Of a DNA stretch of 64,000 bases, positions 7,528 through 17,352 are shown one piece after another. Every line of letters starts with the position of its first letter. Position 1 is the stretch's first letter. The translations under genes were made by a program, and so were the position numbers. Origin of the DNA: Vibrio plantisponsor (GTDB lineage: Bacteria; Pseudomonadota; Gammaproteobacteria; Enterobacterales; Vibrionaceae); the NCBI RefSeq assembly GCF_013041605.1, contig NZ_JABEQC010000012.1, positions 62,001 to 126,000 of the forward strand, in the 5' to 3' direction. The notes below the pieces were generated by a model that was not told where the DNA came from, did not search any database, and was given only the letters and a program-made list of their open reading frames with translations.

Positions 7528-8964
7528 ATGCAGAAATACAAACAGTTAGCAGAGAAGATCATTGAAGATATTCAGACCACTAAACTTAAGCATGGTGACC
7601 GTATGCTTTCACTACGTTTGTTTGCCAAACAGCATGGTGTGAGTGTTTCTACTGCGGTAAGTTGCTATCAAGACCTAGAACAAAGAGGCTGGCTCGAAGC
7701 TCGTCCTCAGTCGGGTTTTTTTATCTGTTCACAAACGCTGGTTGTGGCGACTCCGTCTTGGCAGCGATTTGCGACTCAGCTTGCGACAAATGTTAAGCCA
7801 CGCAAGAAACCTCAAGTAAAATCGGGGCCACTAGGCATCGCTTGTATTGAGTTGGATGTCACAGCGCAACGCGCCTTGGATAAGAGTTTTCGCCGCGCCA
7901 TGACGCAGTCGCCCTCCAGATTGACACAGTATCCAAATAAACAGGGTGAGCCTGTTCTGCGGGAAGCTTTGTGCTCTCACTTCAGTCAGTTGGGATTTGC
8001 ATTGCGTCCGGATGAACTGGTGATTACCCATGGTTGTATGGATGCAGTAAAAACGGCATTGCAGATCTGTGTTAAGGCTGGGGATACGGTTGCAGTCAGC
8101 TCTCCGTGCTTTAACGGGTTGCTGGAATTACTTGCTAATTTGGGTTTAAAAATCATTGAGATTCCATCTGTAGAAGACGGCATCGATCTCGATGCTCTGG
8201 AGCGACTGTTTCAAAACCAGCAAGCGCAAGCGGGGCTGTTTTGTACCACGCACATGAATCCTCAAGGCATTACCATGTCAGCTAAACAGAAAAAGCGCTT
8301 AAGTCTGCTCGCAAGCCAGTATCAAATTCCTGTGATTGAAGATGACGTGTATTTCGAACTGAATCATTCGGATAAGTTGCATTTGCCGACGGCTTATTAT
8401 GATGAAAGTGGTTACGTGATTTGGTGTGGCTCTTTCTCTAAGACTCTTTCACCAAGCTACCGTTTGGGTTGGTGCCGACCTGGTAAGTTCGTTGCAAAAT
8501 ATACTCAGCAGTACGAAGGCGTACCCACGCTTATTCAAACTGCGATAGCCGATTTCATTCAAACGGGCGCCTACAGTCGTCATCTCAAGCGCACCAGACA
8601 GCAGTTGGCGATCAACAAGCAAGATTACACCCGTTTCTTAGCACAGCATTTGCCGCAAAATAGCCGCATTACTCAGCCTGATGGCGGTCTGGTACTTTGG
8701 CTTCAGGTCGCGGGTTTAAGTTCAGATAAACTCAATGCCGAGGCAATTGAATCCAATATGGATATACGGGTTGGCAGCGTATTTACCGAATCTCAACGCT
8801 ACGATGATTGTGTTCGGATTAATATTGGGTTTGCTCTGAGCAACGAAATCGAGCGCTTACTGAGAAAGCTTATTGAGCTGATTAATAGCTGTCTGCCGCA
8901 GGATTCTTTGCAAGTCGCGATGCCGGAAGCGGAACAACTTGCAGCAACAAGCAAACAACAATAA
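7528..8964 (+). CDS. MocR-type GntR regulator with aminotransferase domain
   Basis: 478-residue transcription factor of the MocR/GabR group. Residues 1-70 form a GntR winged helix (LRLFAKQHGVSVSTAVSCYQDLE), a linker follows, and residues 100-460 are a fold-type I aminotransferase domain that serves as effector sensor. PLP-site residues are kept: IEDDVY (about 270-275) and the Schiff-base Lys305 in GSFSKTLSP. It is divergent from the EamA exporter with a direct repeat between them, suggesting it controls that exporter in response to an amine or PLP. Its last 83 bases overlap the end of the convergent second EamA gene. Confidence 0.88.
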   Translation: MQKYKQLAEKIIEDIQTTKLKHGDRMLSLRLFAKQHGVSVSTAVSCYQDLEQRGWLEARPQSGFFICSQTLVVATPSWQRFATQLATNVKPRKKPQVKSGPLGIACIELDVTAQRALDKSFRRAMTQSPSRLTQYPNKQGEPVLREALCSHFSQLGFALRPDELVITHGCMDAVKTALQICVKAGDTVAVSSPCFNGLLELLANLGLKIIEIPSVEDGIDLDALERLFQNQQAQAGLFCTTHMNPQGITMSAKQKKRLSLLASQYQIPVIEDDVYFELNHSDKLHLPTAYYDESGYVIWCGSFSKTLSPSYRLGWCRPGKFVAKYTQQYEGVPTLIQTAIADFIQTGAYSRHLKRTRQQLAINKQDYTRFLAQHLPQNSRITQPDGGLVLWLQVAGLSSDKLNAEAIESNMDIRVGSVFTESQRYDDCVRINIGFALSNEIERLLRKLIELINSCLPQDSLQVAMPEAEQLAATSKQQ

Positions 8965-9817
8965 ACGCTAAGCCATACCAGCCAATAAGAGTGAATCTTT
9001 CGCCGACTAAACTGACGGCAAACAAAGTGGCAATAGCAGGTTCTAGCAGAGTGATCAATGTAGCTGTGCTGGCTTCCAATTGTTTTAGTGCATGCCCAAA
9101 CAGCAGATAGCCCAAAAACATAGGTATGGTTGCCATATAGATCACCACAGCCGTGTGTGTTGCATCGGCAAAAAGGTTGTCACCAGTCACCCACAACGAC
9201 GGCAGTAATAGTGTGGCAGCCAAACCAAACATACTCGCCATCGCTGACTGAGAACTCACTCCTCGTTCAATCATGCTGCGAGCCGCCCATGAATACGTAG
9301 CGTAAGTTAACGCAGCGATAAGTCCCAGCCCTATACCGATTAAGTGCAGTAGCGAGGCTTCGGCAGAGTATGAGCTGTCTTGTTTACCCAACGTGAGTAA
9401 CACGATTCCTATTGCACCCACAATGAAAGAAATCATCCAATGTAGCGATATTGATTTTTTGCTGATTAGACGCTCAAGAAAAACAGTAAAGAAAGGGGCG
9501 CTGGCAATAGAGATTAATGTCCCAATCGCCACGCCTGAAAAACGCATAGAGGAATAAAAGGCAAGAGGGTAGATAGCCACAGCTGCGCCACCACATAACA
9601 GAAGCTTGTAGTTTCTTACCAGTGTGGCGATATCTTTGGTCAGCTTTTTTCGGGCATTAATCAGCAGCAATAAGCCACCGCCGCCCATGGCTGATGCGCC
9701 GATGGCAAGAGGGCTAATATCTGGCGCAAAACTGGCGGCGGTTCCGGTTGTTCCCCAGAACACACTCGCTAATACAACGGCGAATATTCCGCTGATATTG
9801 GTATTGCTCTTCAACAT
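8882..9817 (-). CDS. EamA/DMT-family exporter
   Basis: Second EamA-type exporter, about 311 residues, ten membrane helices, with the family's N-terminal SVFWGTTGTAASFAP and the C-terminal LEPAIATLFAVSLVGERF. ATG at 9817 is preferred: TGGAG lies five bases before it, whereas the GTG two codons upstream abuts that site. Its 3' end overlaps the convergent MocR gene by 83 bases, which is long for two real genes, yet both proteins read as complete. An AraC-type regulator lies upstream on the same strand, about 100 bases away, and may control it. Substrate unknown. Confidence 0.83.
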   Translation of the reverse strand: MLKSNTNISGIFAVVLASVFWGTTGTAASFAPDISPLAIGASAMGGGGLLLLINARKKLTKDIATLVRNYKLLLCGGAAVAIYPLAFYSSMRFSGVAIGTLISIASAPFFTVFLERLISKKSISLHWMISFIVGAIGIVLLTLGKQDSSYSAEASLLHLIGIGLGLIAALTYATYSWAARSMIERGVSSQSAMASMFGLAATLLLPSLWVTGDNLFADATHTAVVIYMATIPMFLGYLLFGHALKQLEASTATLITLLEPAIATLFAVSLVGERFTLIGWYGLAFIVVCLLLQVVPLPASRLAKNPAADSY

Positions 9818-9916
9818 AGCCACTCCATTAACTTATCTAACACGAGTGAAATAGTATGCGTATTTTATTGCTTTGTTTGTGCAGATTGGACGCTTGTGTT
9901 GGCAATAAAGACGGAC

Positions 9917-10630
9917 TTAACGGGTTAACTTTGAGGGAGGAAGACCAAAATGTTGCGAAAAACGGCGGCTAAAAGCGCTGTGGTCGGCATAGCCCACAGA
10001 TTCAGCGACGATTTGAATAGGGTAGTCAGTATGGATAAGCAACGCTTGTGCTTTTTCCATACGCTTGTGAGTAATGTATTGGGTCACCGTTAAAGCCGTT
10101 TGTTCTTTGAACAGTTTTTTTAACTGGGTTGGACTTAAAAAAGCAATTGCCGCCAGTTGAGTAATCGAAAGCGGCTGGGCAAGATTGGCTTCGATATATT
10201 CTTGAACTTTCCTGATCCTATGGTCGAACTGCTTAAGTATTTGTTGTTCACTAAGTAAAAGCGAGAAAGTGGCTAACATCAGCTGTTCGATTTCTCTATT
10301 CACTTGATACTTGAGTTGCTCTTCTATGAAGCTCAAGTAGTGCATTAAAGGTGGGCTGATTGAAAAGACGATAGTGTCAGAATCTAAAATGTGTGGTGGC
10401 AGATGTTCGAGATCGGCCACCACAAAACGCGCTTCTGTTTCTGCCGCGAAATAATGCATTTCGTTTGCACGAACAACAACGCACTCTCCGGGTCTTACTG
10501 CTCCTTTAAATGCTTCAACTTCAATGTTAATGACACCACGAACAGGCAAAACCAACTGATGAAAATCGTGGCTATGCCCGTTCTTTTGACGGCTGTATGA
10601 GCGAATTGAGAGAGAGTTGGAATTAAACAT
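9917..10630 (-). CDS. AraC family transcriptional regulator
   Basis: 237-residue regulator. Residues 1-95 form a cupin-like ligand domain (HSHDFHQLVLPVRG, GECVVVRANEMHYF), and residues about 140-237 the double helix-turn-helix AraC domain, with LSITQLAAIAFLSPTQLKKLFKE and the hallmark ESVGYADHSAFSRRFSQHFG. It lies just upstream of the second EamA exporter on the same strand, so that exporter is the most likely target, similar to other EamA-linked AraC genes. The ligand is unknown. Confidence 0.87.
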   Translation of the reverse strand: MFNSNSLSIRSYSRQKNGHSHDFHQLVLPVRGVINIEVEAFKGAVRPGECVVVRANEMHYFAAETEARFVVADLEHLPPHILDSDTIVFSISPPLMHYLSFIEEQLKYQVNREIEQLMLATFSLLLSEQQILKQFDHRIRKVQEYIEANLAQPLSITQLAAIAFLSPTQLKKLFKEQTALTVTQYITHKRMEKAQALLIHTDYPIQIVAESVGYADHSAFSRRFSQHFGLPPSKLTR

Positions 10631-10683
10631 TCATCAATTTTCGATATTAACGATCTTATGACCCTAGCAAAAACGTGAAGACA

Positions 10684-11820
10684 CTATATCCCTAAAGCTG
10701 CCCCTGCAACAATGAAGAATGCGACACATACAACGATGGGTAACTTAAGCTGCTTAAGCAGATAGAAGCCAATCAATACCAAGGCAATGTCGGTTGCATT
10801 AAACACCGCGCTTGTGAATACCGGTTGGTACAATGCTGCGGCCAGTAAACCAACGACGGAAGCATTTACGCCGTTCAGCGCACCTGAAATGGTGGGGTTA
10901 TCTGCCAGTGCATGCCAGTTCTTCAACACCGCTAACAGCAGTAAGAAACCGGGTAGGAACACCGCTATAGTCGCTAACAATGCACCTAAAACTGGAGCGT
11001 TTGGCATCAAAGCGTAACCTAAATACGTCGCGAAAGTGAACATCGGCCCCGGTACTGCCTGAGCTGCCGCGTAACCCGTTAGAAACGTATCTTGACTAAG
11101 CTGATCGCCTACAAGGTTTTGCAGCAAAGGTAGAACGACATGTCCGCCACCAAACACTAAGCTACCCGCTTGGAAGAAATCACCGAACAACTGGACGCTT
11201 GGGTGACTCGACAGCACCGAAGTGCCAATCAAAATGGCAACAAACAACAGTAACGGTACATAGCTGGGTTTGAATGAGCTTTGTGCTTTGGCTGTGTCAC
11301 CTTTGATATAGATTGCGCCGATAACCGCCGCCAAAATTAATACCAATAGCTGCGTGGTAATACTTGTAACAACCAGCAGCATGCTTGCCGTTAAAAGGGC
11401 TAAACCTGCCGAGAGTTTGGTTGAGCAGAAGTTCTTGTACATTCCCCAAGTTGCATCCGCAACCACAACCACAGCAAGCAGTTTAAGCCCGTGTACGATG
11501 TTGTGGAACAGAGCGGTATCGGTGATCTGACTGCTCACTAAAGCAAGAATCAACATCAGAATGATCGAAGGGGCAGTGAAGCCGATGAATGCTGCTGTGG
11601 CACCAAGTAAACCACCGCGTTTATAGCCAATCGAAAAGCCGACCTGACTAGAACCTGGGCCGGGTAAAAACTGGCTGAGTGCCACTATCTGAGCATATTC
11701 GTTATCGTCTAACCATTTGAGTTTTTCAACGAAGGTTTGGCGAAAATAACCAATGTGAGCCGCTGGGCCGCCGAAGCTAATCCAACCTAACCAGAAGAAG
11801 GTTTTGAAGATAGTGAGCAT
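10684..11820 (-). CDS. chrA: Chromate transporter ChrA
   Basis: Inner-membrane exporter of the CHR family, 378 residues, the long two-domain form. Each half carries the CHR core: FFWLGWISFGGPAAHIGYF with SQFLPGPGSSQ in the first, and SLVFGGGHVVLPLL with AQAVPGPMFTFATYLG in the second. Proven members expel chromate, taking it from the cytoplasm by a sulfate-like route. It stands alone 53 bases upstream of the AraC gene; no chrB regulator is present. Confidence 0.88.
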   Translation of the reverse strand: MLTIFKTFFWLGWISFGGPAAHIGYFRQTFVEKLKWLDDNEYAQIVALSQFLPGPGSSQVGFSIGYKRGGLLGATAAFIGFTAPSIILMLILALVSSQITDTALFHNIVHGLKLLAVVVVADATWGMYKNFCSTKLSAGLALLTASMLLVVTSITTQLLVLILAAVIGAIYIKGDTAKAQSSFKPSYVPLLLFVAILIGTSVLSSHPSVQLFGDFFQAGSLVFGGGHVVLPLLQNLVGDQLSQDTFLTGYAAAQAVPGPMFTFATYLGYALMPNAPVLGALLATIAVFLPGFLLLLAVLKNWHALADNPTISGALNGVNASVVGLLAAALYQPVFTSAVFNATDIALVLIGFYLLKQLKLPIVVCVAFFIVAGAALGI

Positions 11821-11913
11821 GTAAATAAGCTTCCTTTATCGATGTTGCGCCATGAATATCTAAAGCAAACTCCAATTTCAACCTATCTCGTTAATAATTC
11901 ACAATTATTTAAT

Positions 11914-11973
11914 GTAAAAAGCCATTACCGAATGTGTCAGAAGTTCATCTTCTGTTTTGGCCGGTAATGGCTT
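11914..11973 (-). terminator. Intrinsic terminator of chemoreceptor gene
   Basis: AAGCCATTACCG (11919-11930) pairs with CGGTAATGGCTT (11962-11973); the 31-base loop holds an inner AGAAG/CTTCT hairpin. Read on the minus strand the stem ends in a run of five Ts, right after the chemoreceptor stop at 12001. Confidence 0.8.
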
Positions 11974-12000
11974 GAAGTGGATTATTTTAAGATTGCTTGT

Positions 12001-13647
12001 TTAAAGCTTGAAATTACTTACCAGCTTGTCGAGCTCAGAGGAGAGTCTTTGCAAATGAGTGCTGGACTGATTGAGTTGTTCTGAAATATCTGTGGTTTCA
12101 GAAGTCAGTTGGTTAATCTCTTCCAGATTTCGATTGATATCGACAACAACGGTCGATTGCTCTTCAGTGGCTGTCGCAACTTGAATGTTCTGTGCGTTTA
12201 TATGCTCAATGTGGTTGCTGATCTGTCCCAGAGAAGTCGTGGCATTATCAGCAAAGCCGACAACTAAGTTACTTTGATTCCGTCCTTTATCCATGGCGTT
12301 GACCGCTCTGCGAGATTCAGTCTGCAATCGATCGATGATGTTTTGGATCTCTTCTGTTGATTGCGCTGAGCGACTGGCAAGTGTGCGAACTTCGTCGGCC
12401 ACAACAGCGAAACCACGCCCTTGTTCTCCGGCGCGTGCCGCTTCAATCGCCGCATTAAGTGCCAGTAAGTTTGTTTGATCAGAGATGTTGCGGATAGTGT
12501 CCAGAGTTAAGCTAATATCGTCGACTTGTTTCGCTAGTGACTGAACAATTTCTGTCGCTTCTTCAAGTTCTCTTGATAGTTCACCAATCTGCTCACGCGC
12601 CTGACCGACCACATTACGCCCATCGCTGGATTGATGTGTTGCTTCGTTAGCTGCGTCGGCAGCCTGCGAGGCGTTGGCAGCGATCTCTTCAACTGTTGCG
12701 CCTAACTGATGAATCGCGGTGGATACTTGAACGGTGCGATCTCTTTGCGAGGTACAGTTATGACGAGTATGGTCTGCACGTTCCGAGACGTTGCTAGCCA
12801 TTTCGGCCAAGTCACGTGAATTTCTTGCAACTTGAACCATTGAGGTATGAACCTTCTCAATGAACTGGTTGAAGCTGTTCGCGATATCGGTCAGCTCATC
12901 TCGGCCCTCGACTTCGATTCGGGTATTCAATGCCATATCCTGTGCCGCATTATTCATGGTTTCACGCAGATAGGTGACACGTCTGCGTAGATTTAGCACG
13001 ATGGACGACGAGATAATGAATGAAGCCAGCAGCCCAATAATGCTAATCACAATCAGTGTATTACGGTTCGAAATATAAGTTTCGTGACTGAGTGAGTTTT
13101 GTATTTCTGCCTGATGTAACAGGGTATCCAATATGACGTTAGCTTCTTTTCTCATTACACCGTAACTTTTTGCATATTTGTCACGATAGATTTGTTGTGC
13201 GGTAGATAGGTCACCTTTGTCCAAGGCATCGAGCATGGGGGTGAGTTCGTCTTTTACTACCACCTCAAATGCATCCGCGAGTTTTTGAACGCGCTCTTTA
13301 AGTACTAAATCAGACTGGGCTTTAACCGCGTCATCTAAAGCCACTCTCATTTCAGGAATGTCTTCTGTTCTTGCTTCTTTGACTCGTGTAGCAATGCCTT
13401 TGGCATCACGAAGGGCGGTTTCCTGTAGCAGCATCATATCTATTCCGACACGCATTCTTGGAATTCTAGACGCCGTTTCTGCCATAGCACGCATTGGTGC
13501 AGCAGTGTTTAAGTACATCGCTTCGGTTTTCTTATCGATGGAATCCATTGAACTAAGGCTTTGTAAGCCAACTGTAATTAACGCCAAACAAGGGATGGTA
13601 ACAGTAATAAGCAAACGGGTTTTTAAGGTGAAATTATTGATGAGCAT
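12001..13647 (-). CDS. Methyl-accepting chemotaxis protein
   Basis: 548-residue transmembrane chemoreceptor. Membrane helix 1 is about residues 10-30, a helical periplasmic sensor domain of the four-helix-bundle type covers about 35-190 (with [15 protein letters not shown] near its start), helix 2 about 197-218, HAMP about 219-270, then the signalling rod whose tip includes [20 protein letters not shown] (about 387-406). It ends without the CheR-docking pentapeptide. It is the downstream member of a tandem pair with the 13878 gene; the signalling halves are nearly the same while the periplasmic halves differ more, as expected for duplication followed by ligand change. Ligand unknown. Confidence 0.92.
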   Translation of the reverse strand: MLINNFTLKTRLLITVTIPCLALITVGLQSLSSMDSIDKKTEAMYLNTAAPMRAMAETASRIPRMRVGIDMMLLQETALRDAKGIATRVKEARTEDIPEMRVALDDAVKAQSDLVLKERVQKLADAFEVVVKDELTPMLDALDKGDLSTAQQIYRDKYAKSYGVMRKEANVILDTLLHQAEIQNSLSHETYISNRNTLIVISIIGLLASFIISSSIVLNLRRRVTYLRETMNNAAQDMALNTRIEVEGRDELTDIANSFNQFIEKVHTSMVQVARNSRDLAEMASNVSERADHTRHNCTSQRDRTVQVSTAIHQLGATVEEIAANASQAADAANEATHQSSDGRNVVGQAREQIGELSRELEEATEIVQSLAKQVDDISLTLDTIRNISDQTNLLALNAAIEAARAGEQGRGFAVVADEVRTLASRSAQSTEEIQNIIDRLQTESRRAVNAMDKGRNQSNLVVGFADNATTSLGQISNHIEHINAQNIQVATATEEQSTVVVDINRNLEEINQLTSETTDISEQLNQSSTHLQRLSSELDKLVSNFKL

Positions 13648-13830
13648 AACGGTAAGTATCCATGTCTGTTGCTGTTATGGGTAAGGACTTTACCAATTTG
13701 CCAATAATTAAAACGGTGGATTTTTAATCGGATGTGAATGTGGACACAGTTTTGCAGAACGACATGCTGAGATTGCGAGGAATTATAGAATTTTCATAAA
13801 TTTAAATGAGTTTAATTAAAACAGGGTTGA

Positions 13831-13862
13831 CCCCTATGAACTCAAAAACTTGTTCATAGGGG
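13831..13862. terminator. Inverted repeat, possible terminator between the tandem chemoreceptors
   Basis: CCCCTATGAAC (13831-13841) and GTTCATAGGGG (13852-13862) form an 11-bp perfect stem with a ten-base loop, 16 bases after the stop of the upstream chemoreceptor. No strong T run follows on the minus strand, so termination may be partial. Confidence 0.5.
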
Positions 13863-13877
13863 GGGACGAGGGAAAAG

Positions 13878-15524
13878 CTAGAGCTTGAAGTTACCGACCA
13901 GTTTGTCCAATTGAGAGGAGAGCTGTTGCAGACTGTTACTGGATTGATTTAGCTGCATTGCAATATCGGTTGTTTCAGTGGTCAGATGGTTAATTTCTTC
14001 AACATTGCGGTTGATATCTTCGACCACGGTAGATTGCTCTTCCGTTGCCGTCGCCACCTGTATGTTCTGTCCGCTAATTTGGTCTATATGGCTGTTGATT
14101 TGTTCCAAGGCGCTGGTGGCGTTGTCTGCATATTCAACCACCCGATCACTTTGTTCACGACCTTGCTGCATTGCTTCAACCGCACGTTTGGACTCAGATT
14201 GAAGTTTATCGATCACCTGCTGAATTTCTTCTGTGGAATTGGCTGAGCGGCTAGCCAAGGTTCTGACTTCGTCAGCAACCACCGCAAAGCCTCGGCCTTG
14301 GTCACCAGCTCGTGCGGCCTCAATCGCTGCGTTGAGCGCAAGTAGGTTGGTTTGATCGGAAATATTACGAATCGTATCTAAGGTTGAACTGATGTCGTTC
14401 ACTTGTTTCGCAAGCGACTCAACAACATTTGTCGCTTTTTGTAGTTCAAGCGACAGAGCACCAATTTGATCTCTTGCCTGCATAACAACTTTCTGACCAT
14501 CACTCGATTGATGAGTCGCTTCGTTGGCTGCATCTGCTGCCTGAGCCGCATTGGCAGCGATTTCACTTACCGTTGCGCCCAGTTCGTGAATCGCCGTTGC
14601 CACTTGCACTGTTCGGTCACGTTGAGATGTGCAATTACTTTGAGTGTGACGAGCTCGCTCTGACACATCTCGCGCCATTACTGCCAGTTGGCGAGAGTTT
14701 TCGGCTACCTGATTGATCGCACTGTGCACTTTTTCCATAAACAAGTTAAAGCTGTCGCCAATCTCTGTCAGCTCATCTTTGCCATCCAACTTGATTCGCG
14801 TGTTTAATGACATGTCTCGTGCCGCGGTCGTAATGGTATCTCTTAATGTTGATACTCTGTTGCGTAAGCTCATAACAATCGCAGAAGAGATGATAAAGGA
14901 GATAATAAGACCGGCGCTAATGATGATAATTTGCGTTGTTCTGCCGGACATATAGCTGTCGTGGCTGAGCTTATTTTGTGATTCCGCTTGTGCTAGCAAG
15001 GTTTCCAATAAGGTGTTGGCATCTTTACGCATCGTGCCGTAACTCACCGCGTACTTCTCTTTGTAGATTTGTTGAGCAGTTGCCGTGTCATCTTTATCAA
15101 GAGCCTCAAGTAGTGGGTTTAGCTCAGTACTGACCATCTTTTCAAAGTCATTAAGCAAGCGTTGTACTTGAGCTTTTAGCTCAGGGTTTACTTGAGTACT
15201 CACTGCAAGAGTCAGCGCATCACGCATTTCTGGAATATCTTCTTCTCGCGTTTCTTTAACACGAGTTTTAACCCCTTTTGCGTCGCGCAGGCTGGTTTCC
15301 TGCAGCAACATCATATCTATGCCGACACGCATTCTGGGAATTCGGGAAGCGGCTTCGGCTACTGCCCGCATAGGCGCGGCCGTATTGAGGTACATTTCTT
15401 GGGTTTTGCTGGCCATTGCCGACATGGCGTTCAGGCTAGCCAAACCTACAAAGATCAATGCCAAGCAGGGGATTGCTACCGTAATAATCAATCTGCTTTT
15501 TAGCGTAAGTTTATCAATTAACAT
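13878..15524 (-). CDS. Methyl-accepting chemotaxis protein (tandem paralogue)
   Basis: 548-residue chemoreceptor, exactly the length of its downstream neighbour and similar throughout. It has membrane helix 1 at about 10-30, a helical periplasmic domain with the same [15 protein letters not shown] block, a second membrane helix near 197-218, HAMP, and the conserved tip [21 protein letters not shown] cysteine in NCTSQRD just before the signalling rod (about residue 298) is shared by both copies. The 230 bases between the genes leave room for a separate promoter. Ligand unknown. Confidence 0.92.
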   Translation of the reverse strand: MLIDKLTLKSRLIITVAIPCLALIFVGLASLNAMSAMASKTQEMYLNTAAPMRAVAEAASRIPRMRVGIDMMLLQETSLRDAKGVKTRVKETREEDIPEMRDALTLAVSTQVNPELKAQVQRLLNDFEKMVSTELNPLLEALDKDDTATAQQIYKEKYAVSYGTMRKDANTLLETLLAQAESQNKLSHDSYMSGRTTQIIIISAGLIISFIISSAIVMSLRNRVSTLRDTITTAARDMSLNTRIKLDGKDELTEIGDSFNLFMEKVHSAINQVAENSRQLAVMARDVSERARHTQSNCTSQRDRTVQVATAIHELGATVSEIAANAAQAADAANEATHQSSDGQKVVMQARDQIGALSLELQKATNVVESLAKQVNDISSTLDTIRNISDQTNLLALNAAIEAARAGDQGRGFAVVADEVRTLASRSANSTEEIQQVIDKLQSESKRAVEAMQQGREQSDRVVEYADNATSALEQINSHIDQISGQNIQVATATEEQSTVVEDINRNVEEINHLTTETTDIAMQLNQSSNSLQQLSSQLDKLVGNFKL

Positions 15525-15800
15525 TGAGTGAATACCTTCCGTATTTTGATGTTAGACAGCGATTTAGGCTCATAAAATGCCAGCTAAAAGAATGGCTGGT
15601 TAAGAGGTGGAACTAATAAAAAACTTTATGTATTAATGAATAGCTTAGGCTAAAACGGAAGAACTGCTATTCGCAGCAACGAAAATTGATTTGGCTCTGT
15701 GATAATGCCCCAATTGGTAGGAGATTAACTTTCAAATCTAGACATGACGCGACTTGCCAGTTATCAGCAGGTCAGTTGTGGGTTCTCTTAGATGGCTGGT
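15525..15800. other. Noncoding gap between chemoreceptor and GGDEF-EAL genes
   Basis: 276 bases on the 5' side of the chemoreceptor and the 3' side of the GGDEF-EAL gene. I see AT-rich sequence suited to a minus-strand promoter but no convincing ORF, hairpin or repeat. Confidence 0.5.
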
Positions 15801-17279
15801 TTATGTAAGGTGTTCAATCAACTGATGCAATGGCATCGGCCTGCCTAAGTAGTACCCTTGAGCCTGCTGGCAGCCCATTTCTTGCAAGATTTTTAGTTGG
15901 GTTTCTGTTTCCACACCTTCGGCAACGAGATTAATACCAAAGCTGTTAGTCATTGCAATGATAGCGCTGACAATGGTTCTGGAACGGTCATCGTTATCGA
16001 CTTCGGAAATGTAACTACGGTCGATCTTGATTTCATCCACCGTTAAATCTTTAAGCATGGCAAGAGACGTATAACCCGTACCAAAATCATCAATAGAAAT
16101 CGCAATCCCGCACTTCTGTAGTGATGAAATGACTTCAACACTGTTGTTCAGGTTATCCAACGTTGCGGTTTCTGTAATTTCAATGCTAATGAACGGGGCA
16201 ATAGATTCCTGCGCTTGGATGAAGCGAACCAACTCATGCATTTCGTCCGCATTGTTGAACTCAGCCGCTGATACGTTAACCGCAATGGTTTTAATTTTGT
16301 TACCCAACAAATCCGTAGAACTGAGCTCTTTGGCGACTTTGTTGATCACCAACTTTGATATTGCGCCAGTTAAGCCGTTAATTTCAGCGAGTGGGATAAA
16401 CACATCGGGAGAGATAAATCCTTTGGTCGGGTGATTCCAACGTACTAAAACTTCAACCCCATTGACGTTTAAAGTTTTCAAATCGTATTTAGGCTGATAC
16501 ACCACGCTGAGAATCTCATTGTCGATGGCATTGCGTAAATCCAACATCATCTGACGGCGTTGTAACGCCTTCTCGGTCAAAGCTTTATCATGGTACTGGA
16601 TTGCGTTCTTTTTCTCTTTTGCCACATTGAGCGCTTCTGTTGCTGAAACCATCAGCTCTTTGGCTGTGCTGCCATCTTGAGGATACAGAGCGATGCTGAT
16701 GCAGCAAGTTGACTCAATTCCGTAATCTTTGGAAAGACGGTTATACAGGCGCTGAATATCCTGCATGTGTTCGTCCATATCATATTCGCCGCTGATTTTG
16801 GCAAAGCTGGCAAACTGATCGGCATGTAAGCGAGAAGCAAAGGAGCCGGGTAATAACGCTTGATTTAGGGCTTGTGCCAAATCTCGCAGAAAAGCATCGG
16901 CTTTTTCAAATCCAATCGCGTCATTAATTCTTTTGAAATCATCAATATCTAGGTAGCCGAGAATGAGCTGCTCATTGGGTTTAAGCTGTCTGATGGTCAG
17001 GTTCAACGTACGCACGAACATGGTCATACTGTGCAAGCCTGTTAGGCTATCCATATCATTGGCTTTTTCTAAGGCATTGTTACCTTTAAGTACCATGGCA
17101 AGTAGCAAGCCTGCGGTGATGACGACAAAGGCTATGCCTTTATATGTCTGGGCGACAGCTCGCATTTCAGCGCTGGGTAGAAGAGTTTCAACCGCAAGAT
17201 CGGAGAAAAGGATCCATAAAGTAGCGAACAGAGCGTACGTAGCGGCGACTTTAACCGCTGAAGTGACTGTTCTGCTCAT
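15801..17279 (-). CDS. Membrane GGDEF-EAL protein, probable c-di-GMP phosphodiesterase with degenerate GGDEF
   Basis: 492-residue cyclic-di-GMP protein with two membrane helices (about 12-30 and 48-65), a GGDEF domain (about 75-230) and an EAL domain (about 240-490). The cyclase signature is lost: the site reads RLHADQF (150-156) in place of RxGGDEF. The EAL side keeps the catalytic set, with EVL (Glu276) for EAL, NVS, EITET, DDFGTG (Asp397-Asp398), KIDR and EGVET (Glu454). It therefore most likely only degrades c-di-GMP, with the GGDEF part possibly a GTP-sensing regulator. The periplasmic loop is only about 17 residues, too short for a classical sensor. Confidence 0.9.
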   Translation of the reverse strand: MSRTVTSAVKVAATYALFATLWILFSDLAVETLLPSAEMRAVAQTYKGIAFVVITAGLLLAMVLKGNNALEKANDMDSLTGLHSMTMFVRTLNLTIRQLKPNEQLILGYLDIDDFKRINDAIGFEKADAFLRDLAQALNQALLPGSFASRLHADQFASFAKISGEYDMDEHMQDIQRLYNRLSKDYGIESTCCISIALYPQDGSTAKELMVSATEALNVAKEKKNAIQYHDKALTEKALQRRQMMLDLRNAIDNEILSVVYQPKYDLKTLNVNGVEVLVRWNHPTKGFISPDVFIPLAEINGLTGAISKLVINKVAKELSSTDLLGNKIKTIAVNVSAAEFNNADEMHELVRFIQAQESIAPFISIEITETATLDNLNNSVEVISSLQKCGIAISIDDFGTGYTSLAMLKDLTVDEIKIDRSYISEVDNDDRSRTIVSAIIAMTNSFGINLVAEGVETETQLKILQEMGCQQAQGYYLGRPMPLHQLIEHLT

Positions 17280-17352
17280 ATTCCCTCTCTCCTAGGGTTG
17301 TTAATACTTGTAACAAAGTATGTCTAGCACACCATGAATGCCTATGGTTTGT

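Noticed and set aside
13831-13862. Inverted repeat between chemoreceptors as a mobile-element end
   Set aside because: No transposase or target duplication nearby; better read as a weak terminator.
12001-15524. Tandem chemoreceptors as an assembly duplication
   Set aside because: The periplasmic halves and the gaps differ clearly, so these are two real genes.
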